This document shows positions 8,927 through 18,049 of a stretch of DNA of 64,000 nucleotides, one piece after another. The position numbers and the translations under genes were made by a program. The notes below the pieces were generated by a model. That model had not been told where the DNA came from and ran no database searches. It saw only the letters and a program-made list of their open reading frames with translations. Where the stretch lies: NCBI GenBank assembly GCA_964515335.1, contig CAZETS010000017.1, forward strand, positions 1 through 64,000, read 5' to 3'. The stretch's first letter is position 1. Each line of letters starts with the position of its first letter. Origin of the DNA: TMED88 sp964515335 (lineage in GTDB: Bacteria > Myxococcota_A > UBA9160 > UBA4427).

Positions 8927-10014
8927 TGCACGGCGTCCGCGGCGCTCGGCTCGAAACCCGTGCGATCCGGCGGCGTCCAGGGCGTGTCGAGCGACTCGAA
9001 CTCCTCCTGGAGGGCCCGCGGGCTCGCGGCGCCCGAGAGCGCCTCGGCGAGGCTCTCGCGGGTCTGCTCGCGCTGCTCCTCGGGCCGCGCCCGCACGACC
9101 TGCGAGAGCATGGCGTGCAGCAGGCCGTGCACGACCTCGCGGCCAGCGATCGTCCCGCCGTCGACGGTGCGCAGCGTCCGCGCCGCGATCTCGGACAGCG
9201 CCACTCGGAGATATTCGACGTGGGGGCTCTCGTCGCTCTGGATGTATCCCACCATCGCGGCCGCGCGCCCGGGCTCGGCCGAAATGGTCTCGTCCGAGAG
9301 CACCTGCTTGCCCCACTCGAAGATCTCCTCGGCGAAGATCTCGACGATCAGCACGTTGGCCATCATGGTGATCATCGATTCGAGGGTCTCGTCTATCTGC
9401 GGGAAGCGTCGCTCGCGCTTGCGGGCGCGGCGACCACCCCGGCCCATGATGCGCATCAACACGTCCGGCGGGACCTTCGGGTTGTCGAAGGCGAGGTCGC
9501 GGGCGGCTTCCCACATCTGCTTGTGGCCGCCCTGCTCGCCCCAGCCCGCCTCGTCGCGCGCGTGCGCCTCGAGGAGCCCCTGGTCGAGGTGCGCGAGCGC
9601 CGTGCCGGCGATCGGCTCGACGAGGATCTCGCCGAGGGCGGGCACCTTCACGTCGCGGATGACCGCCCCGAAGCCCTCGACGACCGAGATGACCGTGAGC
9701 GCCCGCACGATCGGGTCGCGCACGCCGTGGCGGCAGAGCAGTACGGCCTGCTCGACGTTCGGGTACTGGGGGGGGAGCAGGTCCTTGGAGACCTCGATGA
9801 GCGAACCGCCTGCGTCGACGAGGGCGTCCTGCCAGGCCGCGATCGCCGGCCCGCGGTGGATGGTGCGCGGCGAGCGATAGGCGCCGTCGGTCGTGAAGCC
9901 GCCGTGGCAGCGCACGCCGTTGGCGACGAGGGGCTCCTCGTAGGCGCCGTCCTCGAGCAGCTCGTGGAAGGAGAACGAGGTACGGGCATCGGCGCTGCGG
10001 GGCTCGGTGGACAT
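8923..10014 (-). CDS. Ferritin-like-superfamily protein of unknown function, coupled to AarF kinase
   Basis: A 363-residue mostly helical protein I do not recognise at family level. It contains His/Glu-rich helices, for example EQGGHKQMWEAARD, MMANVLIVEIFAEEIFEW and SDESPHVEYLRVALSE. The last has an ExxH motif as in ferritin-like diiron proteins, so a diiron or degenerate diiron site is plausible. The start at 10014 (ATG) follows GAGAGGAG at about 8 nt; an upstream ATG adds only 7 residues. A TAACCT -10-like box on this strand is at 10087-10092. The GTGA overlap with the AarF kinase suggests a common role, perhaps a hydroxylation step in quinone or lipid metabolism. Confidence 0.6.
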   Translation of the reverse strand: MSTEPRSADARTSFSFHELLEDGAYEEPLVANGVRCHGGFTTDGAYRSPRTIHRGPAIAAWQDALVDAGGSLIEVSKDLLPPQYPNVEQAVLLCRHGVRDPIVRALTVISVVEGFGAVIRDVKVPALGEILVEPIAGTALAHLDQGLLEAHARDEAGWGEQGGHKQMWEAARDLAFDNPKVPPDVLMRIMGRGGRRARKRERRFPQIDETLESMITMMANVLIVEIFAEEIFEWGKQVLSDETISAEPGRAAAMVGYIQSDESPHVEYLRVALSEIAARTLRTVDGGTIAGREVVHGLLHAMLSQVVRARPEEQREQTRESLAEALSGAASPRALQEEFESLDTPWTPPDRTGFEPSAADAVQ

Positions 10015-10209
10015 TCCGTCGGCTCCTCTCTCCATCTGATGCGGCCGCCGGGCCCCGCTGCGTTCGCGGCCGGCAAGACCGCCCCCAGGTTAGCAACCGG
10101 TCACGAGGCCACCGTGAGGTGCGGGCATCCGGTGCCCTGCCGCTCCGTTCGCTCTAAGCTTGCCGATTCCCGACTCCCTTCCGCCCAACCACGCCCAGGA
10201 GCCTCATCG

Positions 10210-11970
10210 ATGTCGTACGCGCCCATCGTGCGAACCCTCACCGTCCTCGCCCTGCTCACCTGCACGGCCTGCGCGACCACGCCGAGCGGCACGGCCTCGA
10301 TGCCGCGGACCGACGCCGACATCGTCTTCTACGGCGAGCACATCCTCAGCGTCGACGAGGCGACGCGCGACGCCGAGGCGGTCGTGGTGGTCGGCGATCG
10401 CATCGCGGCGGTCGGGAGCCGCGACTTCGCGGCCGAATGGGTGGGCGACGGCACGCGCGTCGTCGAGCTCGGCGACCGCGCGCTCCTGCCGGGCTTCATC
10501 GACGCGCACGGTCACGTCGCCATGGTGATGCGTCTGCTGCCACAGGTGAACGCTTCCTCACCTCCGGTGGGTCCGGCCCAAGGAATCGACGACATCATCG
10601 AGCTGCTGCGCGCCCGCATCAGCGAGCAGAACATTGCCCCGGGCGAGTGGGTGCTGGGCTACGGGTACGACGACTCCCTGCTCGCCGAGGGGCGCCACCC
10701 GAATCGCGACGACCTCGACCGCGCGTCGACCGAACACAAGATCGCGCTCCTCCACGTCTCCGGCCACCTGGCCACGGCGAACTCCGCCGCGCTGGCGGCG
10801 AGCGGCATCGACGCGAGCACCCCCAACCCGCCGGGCGGCGTCTTCCGGCGGCGTCCCGGCACCAGCGAGCCGAACGGCGTCATGGAAGAGACCGCCGCGA
10901 TGGGCGTGCTGCAGTCGGTCTACATGGCTGGCGCCGCCGAGGCCTTCCCGCGCGAACTCGTCGACGCGCTCCTCTATCACGCGAGCTTCGGCATCACGAC
11001 GGTGCAGGACGGCGCCTCGTCGCTCGCCTTCGCCGAGGGCGTTCGCCAGCTCGCGGCCGCGCGACCGCTGCCGGTGGACCTCGTCGCCTTTCCGCACAGC
11101 ATCGAGATCGGCGAGCTGCCGTCGCTCGACGCCGCCGGCTACAGCCGCGGCTACGTGGACGGGTTCCGGATCGGCGGCGTCAAGTTCGTGCTCGACGGCT
11201 CGCCGCAAGGCCGCACCGCGTGGCTCACCGAGCCCTACACCGCGGGCCCTCCGGGCGCCGGCGCCGACTACGTCGCCTACCCGATCGTCGATCCGCAGCA
11301 CTACTACGATCTCTCGGCCCGGCTGATCGACGCCGGCATTCCCTTCCTCGCGCATGCGAACGGCGACGCCGCCATCGACCTGATGATCGATGGCCTCGCG
11401 AAGGCGCCGGCCGCCGCCGACCGCGACCACCGCTCGGTCGCGATCCACGCCCAGCTCACGCGCGACGACCAGATCGACGCCATGAAGAAGCACGGCGTCG
11501 TGCCCTCGTATTTCTCCGCGCACACCTTCTTCTGGGGCGACTGGCACCGAAAGAGCTTCGGGGACGCGCGCGCCTCGCACATCAGCCCCACCCGCTCGAC
11601 CCTCGAGCGCGGGGTGCCGTTCACGATCCACAACGACGCGCCCATCGTCCCCCCCGACGTGATGCGGCTGATCGAGATCACCGTCCGGCGCACGACGCGC
11701 AGCGGGTACGTGCTGGGTCCGGATCAGCGCCTCAGCGTCGAGCAGGCCGTGCATGCGGTGACACTCGGCGCCGCGTACCAGTACTTCGAGGAGGACGACA
11801 AGGGCTCGATCACCCCGGGCAAGCGGGCCGACCTGGTGGTGCTCGCCCGCGACCCACGCGACGTGCCGCCCGAAGAGATCGCGGAGATCGGGGTGCTCGA
11901 GACGATCGCCCGGGGGCAGAGCGTGTTCACACGGTCGAGCGACCGGGCCGCCACGGGAAGCGGCGGCTAG
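10210..11970 (+). CDS. Exported YtcJ-like amidohydrolase (lipoprotein)
   Basis: A 586-residue amidohydrolase-superfamily enzyme of the amidohydrolase 3/YtcJ group. The N-terminus has a signal and lipobox (LLTCTAC). The metal motif is GFIDAHGHVAM near residue 100, with SGHLATANSAAL, GGVKFVLDGSPQGRTA, HANGDAAID, AIHAQLT and NDAPIVPPD typical of this group. The C-terminal GSITPGKRADLVVLARDP completes the composite beta-sandwich domain. Substrates of exported YtcJ proteins are generally unknown. It converges with the next gene, whose stop codon shares the same CTAG. Confidence 0.88.
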   Translation: MSYAPIVRTLTVLALLTCTACATTPSGTASMPRTDADIVFYGEHILSVDEATRDAEAVVVVGDRIAAVGSRDFAAEWVGDGTRVVELGDRALLPGFIDAHGHVAMVMRLLPQVNASSPPVGPAQGIDDIIELLRARISEQNIAPGEWVLGYGYDDSLLAEGRHPNRDDLDRASTEHKIALLHVSGHLATANSAALAASGIDASTPNPPGGVFRRRPGTSEPNGVMEETAAMGVLQSVYMAGAAEAFPRELVDALLYHASFGITTVQDGASSLAFAEGVRQLAAARPLPVDLVAFPHSIEIGELPSLDAAGYSRGYVDGFRIGGVKFVLDGSPQGRTAWLTEPYTAGPPGAGADYVAYPIVDPQHYYDLSARLIDAGIPFLAHANGDAAIDLMIDGLAKAPAAADRDHRSVAIHAQLTRDDQIDAMKKHGVVPSYFSAHTFFWGDWHRKSFGDARASHISPTRSTLERGVPFTIHNDAPIVPPDVMRLIEITVRRTTRSGYVLGPDQRLSVEQAVHAVTLGAAYQYFEEDDKGSITPGKRADLVVLARDPRDVPPEEIAEIGVLETIARGQSVFTRSSDRAATGSGG

Positions 11971-13331
11971 GAGCCCGCGGGCGGGGACGCAATCGTCTGC
12001 TTGTGGATCCGTCCGTCCTTCATGATCAGCACGAGCACCTCTTCGGGCCGCTCGAGGATCGAGACGTCCTCGAGCGGGTTGCCGTCGACGATCAGCAGGT
12101 CGGCGAGCGCGCCTTCCTCGATCACCCCGAAGCGGCCGTAGCGATTGAGCGGACCAGACATGTCGATCAGCTCGAAGGCCTGTGAGGTGGCCTGACGCAG
12201 CACCTCGGCCGGCGGAAAGATCTCGCCCCGAAGCGTGAACTCGCGGTTCTGGAAGTGCTGGTGGGGCCCGACGATGTCGGTGCCGAACGCCGGCGCCATG
12301 TCGTGCTTCGCGAGCAGCCGGAAGAACTCGGCGGACCGATCGAGCACCTGGCGGTTCTTCGACAGGCGGTCCTCGCCGAGGCCGAGCCTGCGCCCGAACT
12401 CGTCGTTGAGCTGCGACCACACCAGCTCGGACTGGATCTTGACGCCCTTCTTGGCCGCGTAGCGGATCGTCTTCTCGCTGAGCAGATGGCCGTGGACGAT
12501 CTGGCGGACCCCGTTGTCGACGAGCATCCGGATCGAGCGGTCGTGGTAGGCGTGGGCGACCACGTAGGTGCCCTGGTTCTCGGCCACTTGCACGGCCGCG
12601 CGGACCTCTTCGGGCGTGTACTGCACGACGTGAAGCGGATCGTACTCGGAGGTGACGCCGCCTCCGCCCATGATCTTGATCTGCGTGGCGCCGTTCTTGA
12701 GGTTCTCGCGCGCCGCGCGAAGCACCTCGGCGCGGCCGTCCGCGATGACGCCCACGCCCCGAAAGTTGCGAAAGAAGTGCGCCCCTTCGAGGGCCGGGTG
12801 CGGGGTGGCGGGGGGCCGGAAGTCGCCGTGGCCGCCCGTCTGCGTGATCGCCGGCCCCGATGGAAAGACCCGCGGTCCCTCGATCAGTCCGTCGTCGACC
12901 GCCCGGGCGATGCTCCCGTCGGCGCCTGCGGCATCGCGAACCGTCGTGAAGCCGCGCATCAGCATGCTGCGCATGTTGTCGGCCGCGGCGGCCCCGCGAT
13001 ACCAGGCGGTCGCGTTCTCGACCCTCTCGAGCGGCAGCGCCAGCATCAGGTGCACGTGGGTGTCGACGAAGCCGGGAGTCAGTACGCGCCCGCCACCGTC
13101 GATCACGCGCGCGCCCGGCGGCGCCTCCAGGGCGGACTCCGAGATCCTCGAGATCTTCCCGTCCTCCACGAGCAGCTGACTGGGCGGGGAAAGCTCGTCG
13201 TTCACGCCGTCGAAGATGCGCACGTCACGGATCAGCGTCGGGGGCAGGGAGTCGGACGCGTGGGCGATCGGTGCGGCGAGCAAGAGGACGACGGCGGAGA
13301 ACGCCACGAGCGCGCGGGCAGTTGAGACCAT
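11967..13331 (-). CDS. Exported amidohydrolase (imidazolonepropionase/prolidase-like)
   Basis: A 454-residue metal-dependent hydrolase with a Sec signal peptide (cleavage near AHA-SD, about residue 26). The binuclear-site motifs are TPGFVDTHVHLML, the likely carboxylated lysine in TQIKIMGGGG, VAHAYHD, IVHGHLL and PAFGTDIVGPH. The C-terminal GALADLLIVDGNPLED is the usual sandwich-domain ending. This group includes Xaa-Pro dipeptidases and organophosphate-acid hydrolases, so a secreted peptide or amide hydrolase is likely. Its TAG stop overlaps the TAG of the converging gene within one CTAG palindrome. Confidence 0.87.
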   Translation of the reverse strand: MVSTARALVAFSAVVLLLAAPIAHASDSLPPTLIRDVRIFDGVNDELSPPSQLLVEDGKISRISESALEAPPGARVIDGGGRVLTPGFVDTHVHLMLALPLERVENATAWYRGAAAADNMRSMLMRGFTTVRDAAGADGSIARAVDDGLIEGPRVFPSGPAITQTGGHGDFRPPATPHPALEGAHFFRNFRGVGVIADGRAEVLRAARENLKNGATQIKIMGGGGVTSEYDPLHVVQYTPEEVRAAVQVAENQGTYVVAHAYHDRSIRMLVDNGVRQIVHGHLLSEKTIRYAAKKGVKIQSELVWSQLNDEFGRRLGLGEDRLSKNRQVLDRSAEFFRLLAKHDMAPAFGTDIVGPHQHFQNREFTLRGEIFPPAEVLRQATSQAFELIDMSGPLNRYGRFGVIEEGALADLLIVDGNPLEDVSILERPEEVLVLIMKDGRIHKQTIASPPAGS

Positions 13332-13447
13332 TCCACCAGTCTCGGATAGACGCTGCCGACGGGCAATCGAGCACGAGCGCCTTCGTCGACCTCGGCGGAT
13401 CGGCCACCGGACCGATCGGCTGGGGCAGTTCGACTCGACCGGTCACG

Positions 13448-13474
13448 TCTGGCGCCGCTCGGCGCGGCGCCAGA
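13448..13474 (+). promoter_or_regulatory. Perfect 10-bp inverted repeat upstream of the Coq4-like gene
   Basis: Arms TCTGGCGCCG and CGGCGCCAGA with a 7-nt loop, ending one base before the sigma-54 -24 element. It could be an operator or a DNA-bending site; it would lie upstream of the transcript start and so is not expected in the mRNA. Confidence 0.55.
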
Positions 13475-13490
13475 TGGCACGGGGATTGCT
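13475..13490 (+). promoter_or_regulatory. Sigma-54 (-24/-12) promoter of the Coq4-like gene
   Basis: TGGCACGGGGATTGCT matches the RpoN consensus TGGCAC-N5-TTGCW fully, with GG at 13476-13477 and GC at 13488-13489 separated by 10 nt. The predicted start is about 13501, leaving a leader of only about 13 nt that begins with the AGGAGG ribosome site of the gene at 13514. Confidence 0.7.
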
Positions 13491-13513
13491 GTTCTCGTGA
13501 CAGGAGGAAATTC

Positions 13514-14227
13514 ATGACCCGTCGCAATCGCATCCACCCGCTGGTCGCGAGGCGCGCGATGCGCGTGCTCCGCAACGATCCCGACGACACGACGGCGGCA
13601 ATCCGCGTGATCGGCGCCCTCTCCGGCAGCTCGGGGAAGCGCGACTTCGAGCGATTCCGCCGATCGGCGGCCGGCACCTTGATCCTGCGCGAGAAGGACG
13701 ACCTCTACGACCTGCTCGCCGATCAGGGCGGGCTCGCCGCGATGCCGCCGGAATCCGTCGGCCGGACCATCGTCGAGTGGTTCTGGCGAGAGAACATCAG
13801 CACGCAGGGATTGGCGGCGGCGAGTGAGGCCGCGGTGGCCTCTGCGGATCTGCAGCTCGACGAGCAGCAGCAGATCTACCGGGCGCGATTGCGCAACCTC
13901 CACGACGTCTTCCACGTCCTCGCCGGCTACGACCGCGATCTGCGCGGCGAGGCCGCCGTGTTGGCCTTCACGATCGCCCAGAACTACAACCGCGGCATCG
14001 CGTATCTCGTCTGGAACGCGCTGCGCGCGGAGGGGTGGAGCTCGCCCGGCGGCAGGCTGATTCGCGACGCATACCGGCGCGGCCGTCGCGCGAAGCGGCT
14101 CGTCGAGCAGGACTGGCGGGCGCTCTTCGAGCGGCCGATCGGAGAGGTGCGGGAGGCCCTCGGCGTCGGGGCGCCGCCCGTCTACGAGCAGATCCGCACG
14201 GCGGGGGCTCCCGCGCTGAGTGCCTGA
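13514..14227 (+). CDS. Coq4-family ubiquinone biosynthesis protein
   Basis: A 237-residue Coq4 homologue. Coq4 is a scaffold and metal-dependent enzyme of ubiquinone synthesis that handles C1 of the quinone ring. The hallmark HDxxH-x11-E is present (LHDVFHVLAGYDRDLRGE, about residues 120-137). The ATG at 13514 follows a strong AGGAGG at 6 nt, so I prefer it to upstream in-frame codons. Bacterial Coq4-like proteins are scattered and not always involved in quinones. The promoter looks sigma-54 dependent, unusual for a quinone gene. The downstream molybdoenzyme operon needs a quinone, a possible but unproven link. Confidence 0.82.
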   Translation: MTRRNRIHPLVARRAMRVLRNDPDDTTAAIRVIGALSGSSGKRDFERFRRSAAGTLILREKDDLYDLLADQGGLAAMPPESVGRTIVEWFWRENISTQGLAAASEAAVASADLQLDEQQQIYRARLRNLHDVFHVLAGYDRDLRGEAAVLAFTIAQNYNRGIAYLVWNALRAEGWSSPGGRLIRDAYRRGRRAKRLVEQDWRALFERPIGEVREALGVGAPPVYEQIRTAGAPALSA

Positions 14228-14480
14228 AGCGGATCGTGAGAGCAAGCGGTTCCGACCGGTAGAAGAGCCGCGCGGCCCGATTCGGCCATCGGCGTCGACT
14301 CGGCGGCCTGTGGTGAGCGGCCGCATTCGGGCGCTGCGAAGTGGGGCGCGGAGGCACACGCAGCCCGAGGGACGACCTTCCGGCCCGCAGCGGGCCGCGT
14401 GGAGAGGAACGCCACTTGCAGTGTTCGAGGCAAGCAGCAGAGGGCCCACGACCGACCACGCCCCGAGCGAAGAGAGCGGC

Positions 14481-14786
14481 ATGACGAAGGTGACCGTCAA
14501 GGTCGTCGGTGGGCAGAACGCCGGCGCGACACGGCGAGCGGCCGGCACGTTCGACCTTCACCTTCGCGACGGCGTCACCGCGGGAGAGCTGCTGCACGTG
14601 CTGGCCGAGCGCTGCGGGCCTCCATTCCATGAAGCGCTCGAGTCGACGGATCCGCGTCTGCCGCGACACATCCGCATGTTCGCTGACGGCGAAATGCTCG
14701 TCACCCGCAAGCAGGCACTTGCCCCCGGCCACGGCGCGCAGCGTGGCGTCACCGTCGTGCTGCTGCGGCCGATGATGGGGGGTTGA
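14481..14786 (+). CDS. MoaD/ThiS-like ubiquitin-fold sulfur carrier
   Basis: A 101-residue protein with a beta-grasp pattern: an N-terminal beta hairpin (TKVTVKVVGG), LHLRDGVTAGELLHVLAERC, then VTVVLLRPMMGG. It ends exactly in Gly-Gly, the residues adenylated and thiocarboxylated in MoaD, ThiS and related carriers. It has an insertion relative to the usual 80-90 residues. It sits 15 nt ahead of a molybdopterin oxidoreductase, so it probably supplies sulfur for the dedicated cofactor or a cofactor modification. No MoaE or MoeB partner is in the window. Confidence 0.75.
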   Translation: MTKVTVKVVGGQNAGATRRAAGTFDLHLRDGVTAGELLHVLAERCGPPFHEALESTDPRLPRHIRMFADGEMLVTRKQALAPGHGAQRGVTVVLLRPMMGG

Positions 14787-14801
14787 TTGGGAGATGGACC
14801 G

Positions 14802-17399
14802 ATGACAGCGCCCGAGACAGCCCGGCCGACGAAGGGAGAGGATGTCTGGATCCCGAGCGCCTGCGGGATGTGTTACAACCAGTGCGGGATTCGCGGCCAC
14901 CGCGTCGACGACACCCTCGTCAAGATCGAGGGCAACCCCGACAACCCGATCGGACGCGGTCGTCTCTGCGCCCGCGGTCTGGCGGGCATCCAGCTCCTCT
15001 ACGATCCCCATCGCGTCGACCGGCCGCTGCGCCGCACCAATCCCGAGAAGGGGATCGGCGTCGATCCGGGCTGGCAGGAGATCGGCTGGGACGAGGCCCT
15101 CGACGAGATCACCGCCCGCCTGCGGGCGGTGCGCGAGAAGGACCCGCGCGGGTTGTTCTTCAGCGGCACCGTGATCTCGATGGCGCCGCTCATGCATGCA
15201 CTCGCGACCTTCCTGCCCGCCTTCGGCTCGCCGAGCGCCTTCGTGTCCGACGGCCACCACTGCGGCAACGCCGAGCACATCCTCGCGCGCACGCTTCACG
15301 GGTCGGTGACCACCAATCCCGACGTCGCGCACTGCGACTACCTGATCCTCTTCGGCTGCCAGGCCGGGCTCGGCACCTACTACGCGCTCACCACCATGGC
15401 GCAGGACGTCGCCGACGCGCGCGCGCGCGGCATGAAGTTGGTGGTCGTCGATCCGTACCTGGGCTCGGCGGCCGAGAAGGCCGACGAGTGGGTGCCCATC
15501 AAGCCGGGCAGCGATGGCGCGCTGGCCTGCGCGATCCTCCACCTGCTCCTCAACGAGTACCGCCTCTTCGACCCCGACTACCTGCGCGAGCACGCCGACG
15601 GGCCGTACCTCCTCACCGCCGACGGCTGGTACGCGCGCGACCCCGAGACCGGCAAGCCGCTGGTCTGGGACCTCGATGCCGGCGCGGCGAGAGCCTTCGA
15701 CGTCCCCGATCTCGGCGCGGTCGCGCTCGAAGGCACCTACAGGGTGAACGGCGGCTCGTGTCGCACGGTCTTCCAGGCGCTTCGCGACCAGGTCGCGAAG
15801 TGGACGCCGGAGGCCGCCGAAGCGGTGACCACGATTCCTGCCGACACGATCCGCCGCATCGCGCGCGAGTTCGGCGAGGCCGCCTCGCTCCGCAGCACGA
15901 TCGAGATCGACGGCCGCGAGCTGCCGCTTCGGCCGGCAGCGGCGCTGTACTTCAAGGGCGCACACGGCCACGACAACGCGTGGCCGACGTCGCTCGCCAT
16001 CGAGTTGCTCAACGAAGTGGTGGGGGCGAGCAACGTGCCGGGCGGGCTCCTGGGCACGGCCCCGGTGTGCTTCGGCCACCCGGAGACCGGCTTTCCGCGC
16101 TGGCAGCCTGGGCCCGACGCCGACGGCCTGCTCGAGGCCGGCGCGCTGATGTACAACGACCCCTACGGCCGGATGCCCGGCTGGCCGCCCCCGCCCGAGA
16201 GCGCCGAGTTGCCGAACCTCCGCGATCTCATCGGCTGGCCCATCACGACCTGCTTCACGCCGGCCGCCCTGAACGACCGGGAGAACTTCTCCTTCGACCA
16301 CCGCCCCGAGGTTCTGCTCAATTACGGCTCGAACCTGCTGATGAGCGCGGCGCGGCCCGAGGTCTGCTTCGAGGCCTTCGAGGACGCTTACGTGGTGTGC
16401 GTCAACCTCTACTCGGACGAGACCGCGGAGGCGTTGGCCGACATCGTCCTCCCCGACACCTGCTATCTCGAGCGCCTCGACCCCCTGCCGAACTTCACGC
16501 GGCACCATCATCCGGTGGGTCTCGGCGATTGGGGTCATGCGATCCGCCAGCCCATCGTGCCGCCGCTCCACGAGCGGCGGCACTTCTCGGAGGTTCTGCT
16601 CGAGCTGGCCGAACGACTCGACATCACCGAAACGATGAATCTCTTGACCAACAACCTCTACGGGCTCGTCCCGCCCCACGCCCTCGAGCCCGACGTCCAC
16701 TACTCGTGGACGGAGATCTCCGACCGCGCCTACAAGTGCTGGTTCGGCGACGAGCACGGCCTCGCCTGGTTCGAGGAGAACGGCGTGATCACCTGGCCCA
16801 AGCAGGTCGAGGAGGTCTTCTGGAAGCCCTTCACCCACGGCCGGGCGCCGCTCTACAACGAGTGGGTGAAGCGCTCCGGCGAGCAGATCGAAAAGATCGC
16901 GCGCGAGCGCAACATGAAGGACGTCGACACCAGCGGCTTCTTTCCGCTTCCGGACTGGAAACCGTGCCGGGCCTGGCGCCCGCGAGAAGGCTACGACCTC
17001 CAGGCCATCTACTACCGCGTGCCGTGGCACACCTTCTCGATGACCTACGAGAATCCGTGGCTCGACGAAATCTCCCGCGGCGAGGCGTACAGCTACTTCA
17101 TCTGCATCAATGCGGCTACGGCCCGCAAGAAGGGCATCGCGGACGGCGACCCGATCGTGGTGGAGGGCGCGGACGGAGGATCGATCGAGGGCCGCGCACG
17201 GCTGACCGAGGGCGTGCACCCGGAGGTGCTGGCGGTCGCCAACAACGGCGGCCACTGGGCGAAGGGAATGCCCTTCGCCCGCGGCAAGGGGGTCTTCTTC
17301 AACCAGCTGCTGCCCATGGATCTCCCGCACACCGACCTGGTCTCCCTCTCCATGGACTGCGACGCGCGCGTTCGCGTGCGAAGGGCCGAGGAGATCTGA
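14802..17399 (+). CDS. Molybdopterin-dependent oxidoreductase, catalytic subunit (CISM/DMSO reductase family)
   Basis: An 865-residue bis-MGD enzyme. The N-terminal [4Fe-4S] motif is C21, C24, C28 and C56 (CGMCYNQC ... RLCARG). Further MGD-binding regions are seen around DYLILFGCQ, PGGLLGTAPVC and the C-terminal molydopterin-dinucleotide-binding domain (INAATARKKGIADGDPI). A Cys in DGHHCGNAEH is at the place where protein ligands to Mo/W occur. No Tat signal is visible, so the active site may face the cytosol. The ATG at 14802 follows TTGGGAG. With the ferredoxin and NrfD subunits it forms a quinone-linked complex of the Psr/Phs/Ttr type. The substrate is not identifiable. Confidence 0.9.
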   Translation: MTAPETARPTKGEDVWIPSACGMCYNQCGIRGHRVDDTLVKIEGNPDNPIGRGRLCARGLAGIQLLYDPHRVDRPLRRTNPEKGIGVDPGWQEIGWDEALDEITARLRAVREKDPRGLFFSGTVISMAPLMHALATFLPAFGSPSAFVSDGHHCGNAEHILARTLHGSVTTNPDVAHCDYLILFGCQAGLGTYYALTTMAQDVADARARGMKLVVVDPYLGSAAEKADEWVPIKPGSDGALACAILHLLLNEYRLFDPDYLREHADGPYLLTADGWYARDPETGKPLVWDLDAGAARAFDVPDLGAVALEGTYRVNGGSCRTVFQALRDQVAKWTPEAAEAVTTIPADTIRRIAREFGEAASLRSTIEIDGRELPLRPAAALYFKGAHGHDNAWPTSLAIELLNEVVGASNVPGGLLGTAPVCFGHPETGFPRWQPGPDADGLLEAGALMYNDPYGRMPGWPPPPESAELPNLRDLIGWPITTCFTPAALNDRENFSFDHRPEVLLNYGSNLLMSAARPEVCFEAFEDAYVVCVNLYSDETAEALADIVLPDTCYLERLDPLPNFTRHHHPVGLGDWGHAIRQPIVPPLHERRHFSEVLLELAERLDITETMNLLTNNLYGLVPPHALEPDVHYSWTEISDRAYKCWFGDEHGLAWFEENGVITWPKQVEEVFWKPFTHGRAPLYNEWVKRSGEQIEKIARERNMKDVDTSGFFPLPDWKPCRAWRPREGYDLQAIYYRVPWHTFSMTYENPWLDEISRGEAYSYFICINAATARKKGIADGDPIVVEGADGGSIEGRARLTEGVHPEVLAVANNGGHWAKGMPFARGKGVFFNQLLPMDLPHTDLVSLSMDCDARVRVRRAEEI

Positions 17400-17400
17400 C

Positions 17401-18012
17401 GTGCGGCTCGGAATGGTCATCGACCTCAAGCGCTGCATCGGGTGCTACGGCTGCCAGATCGCCTGCAAGGCCGAGAAGGGAACCCGTCCCGGAACCACCT
17501 ATGCGCGGGTCGTCAAACGCGAGTGGGGCGAGTACCCGAACGTCAAGAAGCTCTCGATTCCGGTGCTCTGCATGCACTGCGGCGAGCCGCCGTGCGTCGA
17601 CGTGTGCCCGACGGGCGCGAGCCAGAAGCGCGACCAGGACGGCATCGTCTTCGTCGAAGGGGACGTCTGCGTCGGCTGCCGTGCATGCGTGATGGCCTGC
17701 CCCTATGGGGCGCGCTACTTCCAGGACGAGAGCCGCGACTACTTCGGGGGCGGCGAGAACGCCTACGAGGAGTCCGTGTACGGCGCCCACGAGAGGGGCG
17801 TCGTCGAGAAGTGCGACCTCTGCCGCCCCCGCCTCGCGCAGGGCCAGGAGCCTGCCTGCTCGGCGAACTGCATGTGCAAGGCGCGGACCTTCGGCGACCT
17901 CGACGACCTGGACAGCGAGGTGAGCCGCCTGATCCGCGAAGAAGGCGGTTTCCAGCTCAATCCCGAACTCGGTACGGATCCTTCGGTCTGGTACCTGCCG
18001 CCCGAGCGATAG
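17401..18012 (+). CDS. Four-cluster ferredoxin subunit (NrfC/PsrB type)
   Basis: A 203-residue electron-transfer subunit with four Cys clusters: CIGCYGCQIAC, CMHCGEPPCVDVCP, CVGCRACVMACP and CDLCRPRLAQG plus CSANC. This matches the DmsB/PsrB/NrfC family, which wires the molybdenum subunit to the membrane anchor. The GTG start is 1 nt after the stop of the catalytic subunit, implying coupling. No signal peptide is seen; it would travel with its partner. About 200 residues is the family norm. Confidence 0.93.
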   Translation: MRLGMVIDLKRCIGCYGCQIACKAEKGTRPGTTYARVVKREWGEYPNVKKLSIPVLCMHCGEPPCVDVCPTGASQKRDQDGIVFVEGDVCVGCRACVMACPYGARYFQDESRDYFGGGENAYEESVYGAHERGVVEKCDLCRPRLAQGQEPACSANCMCKARTFGDLDDLDSEVSRLIREEGGFQLNPELGTDPSVWYLPPER

Positions 18013-18049
18013 CGCGGCCAGGAACCAGGAAGTAGAGAGGTCAGGCGCG

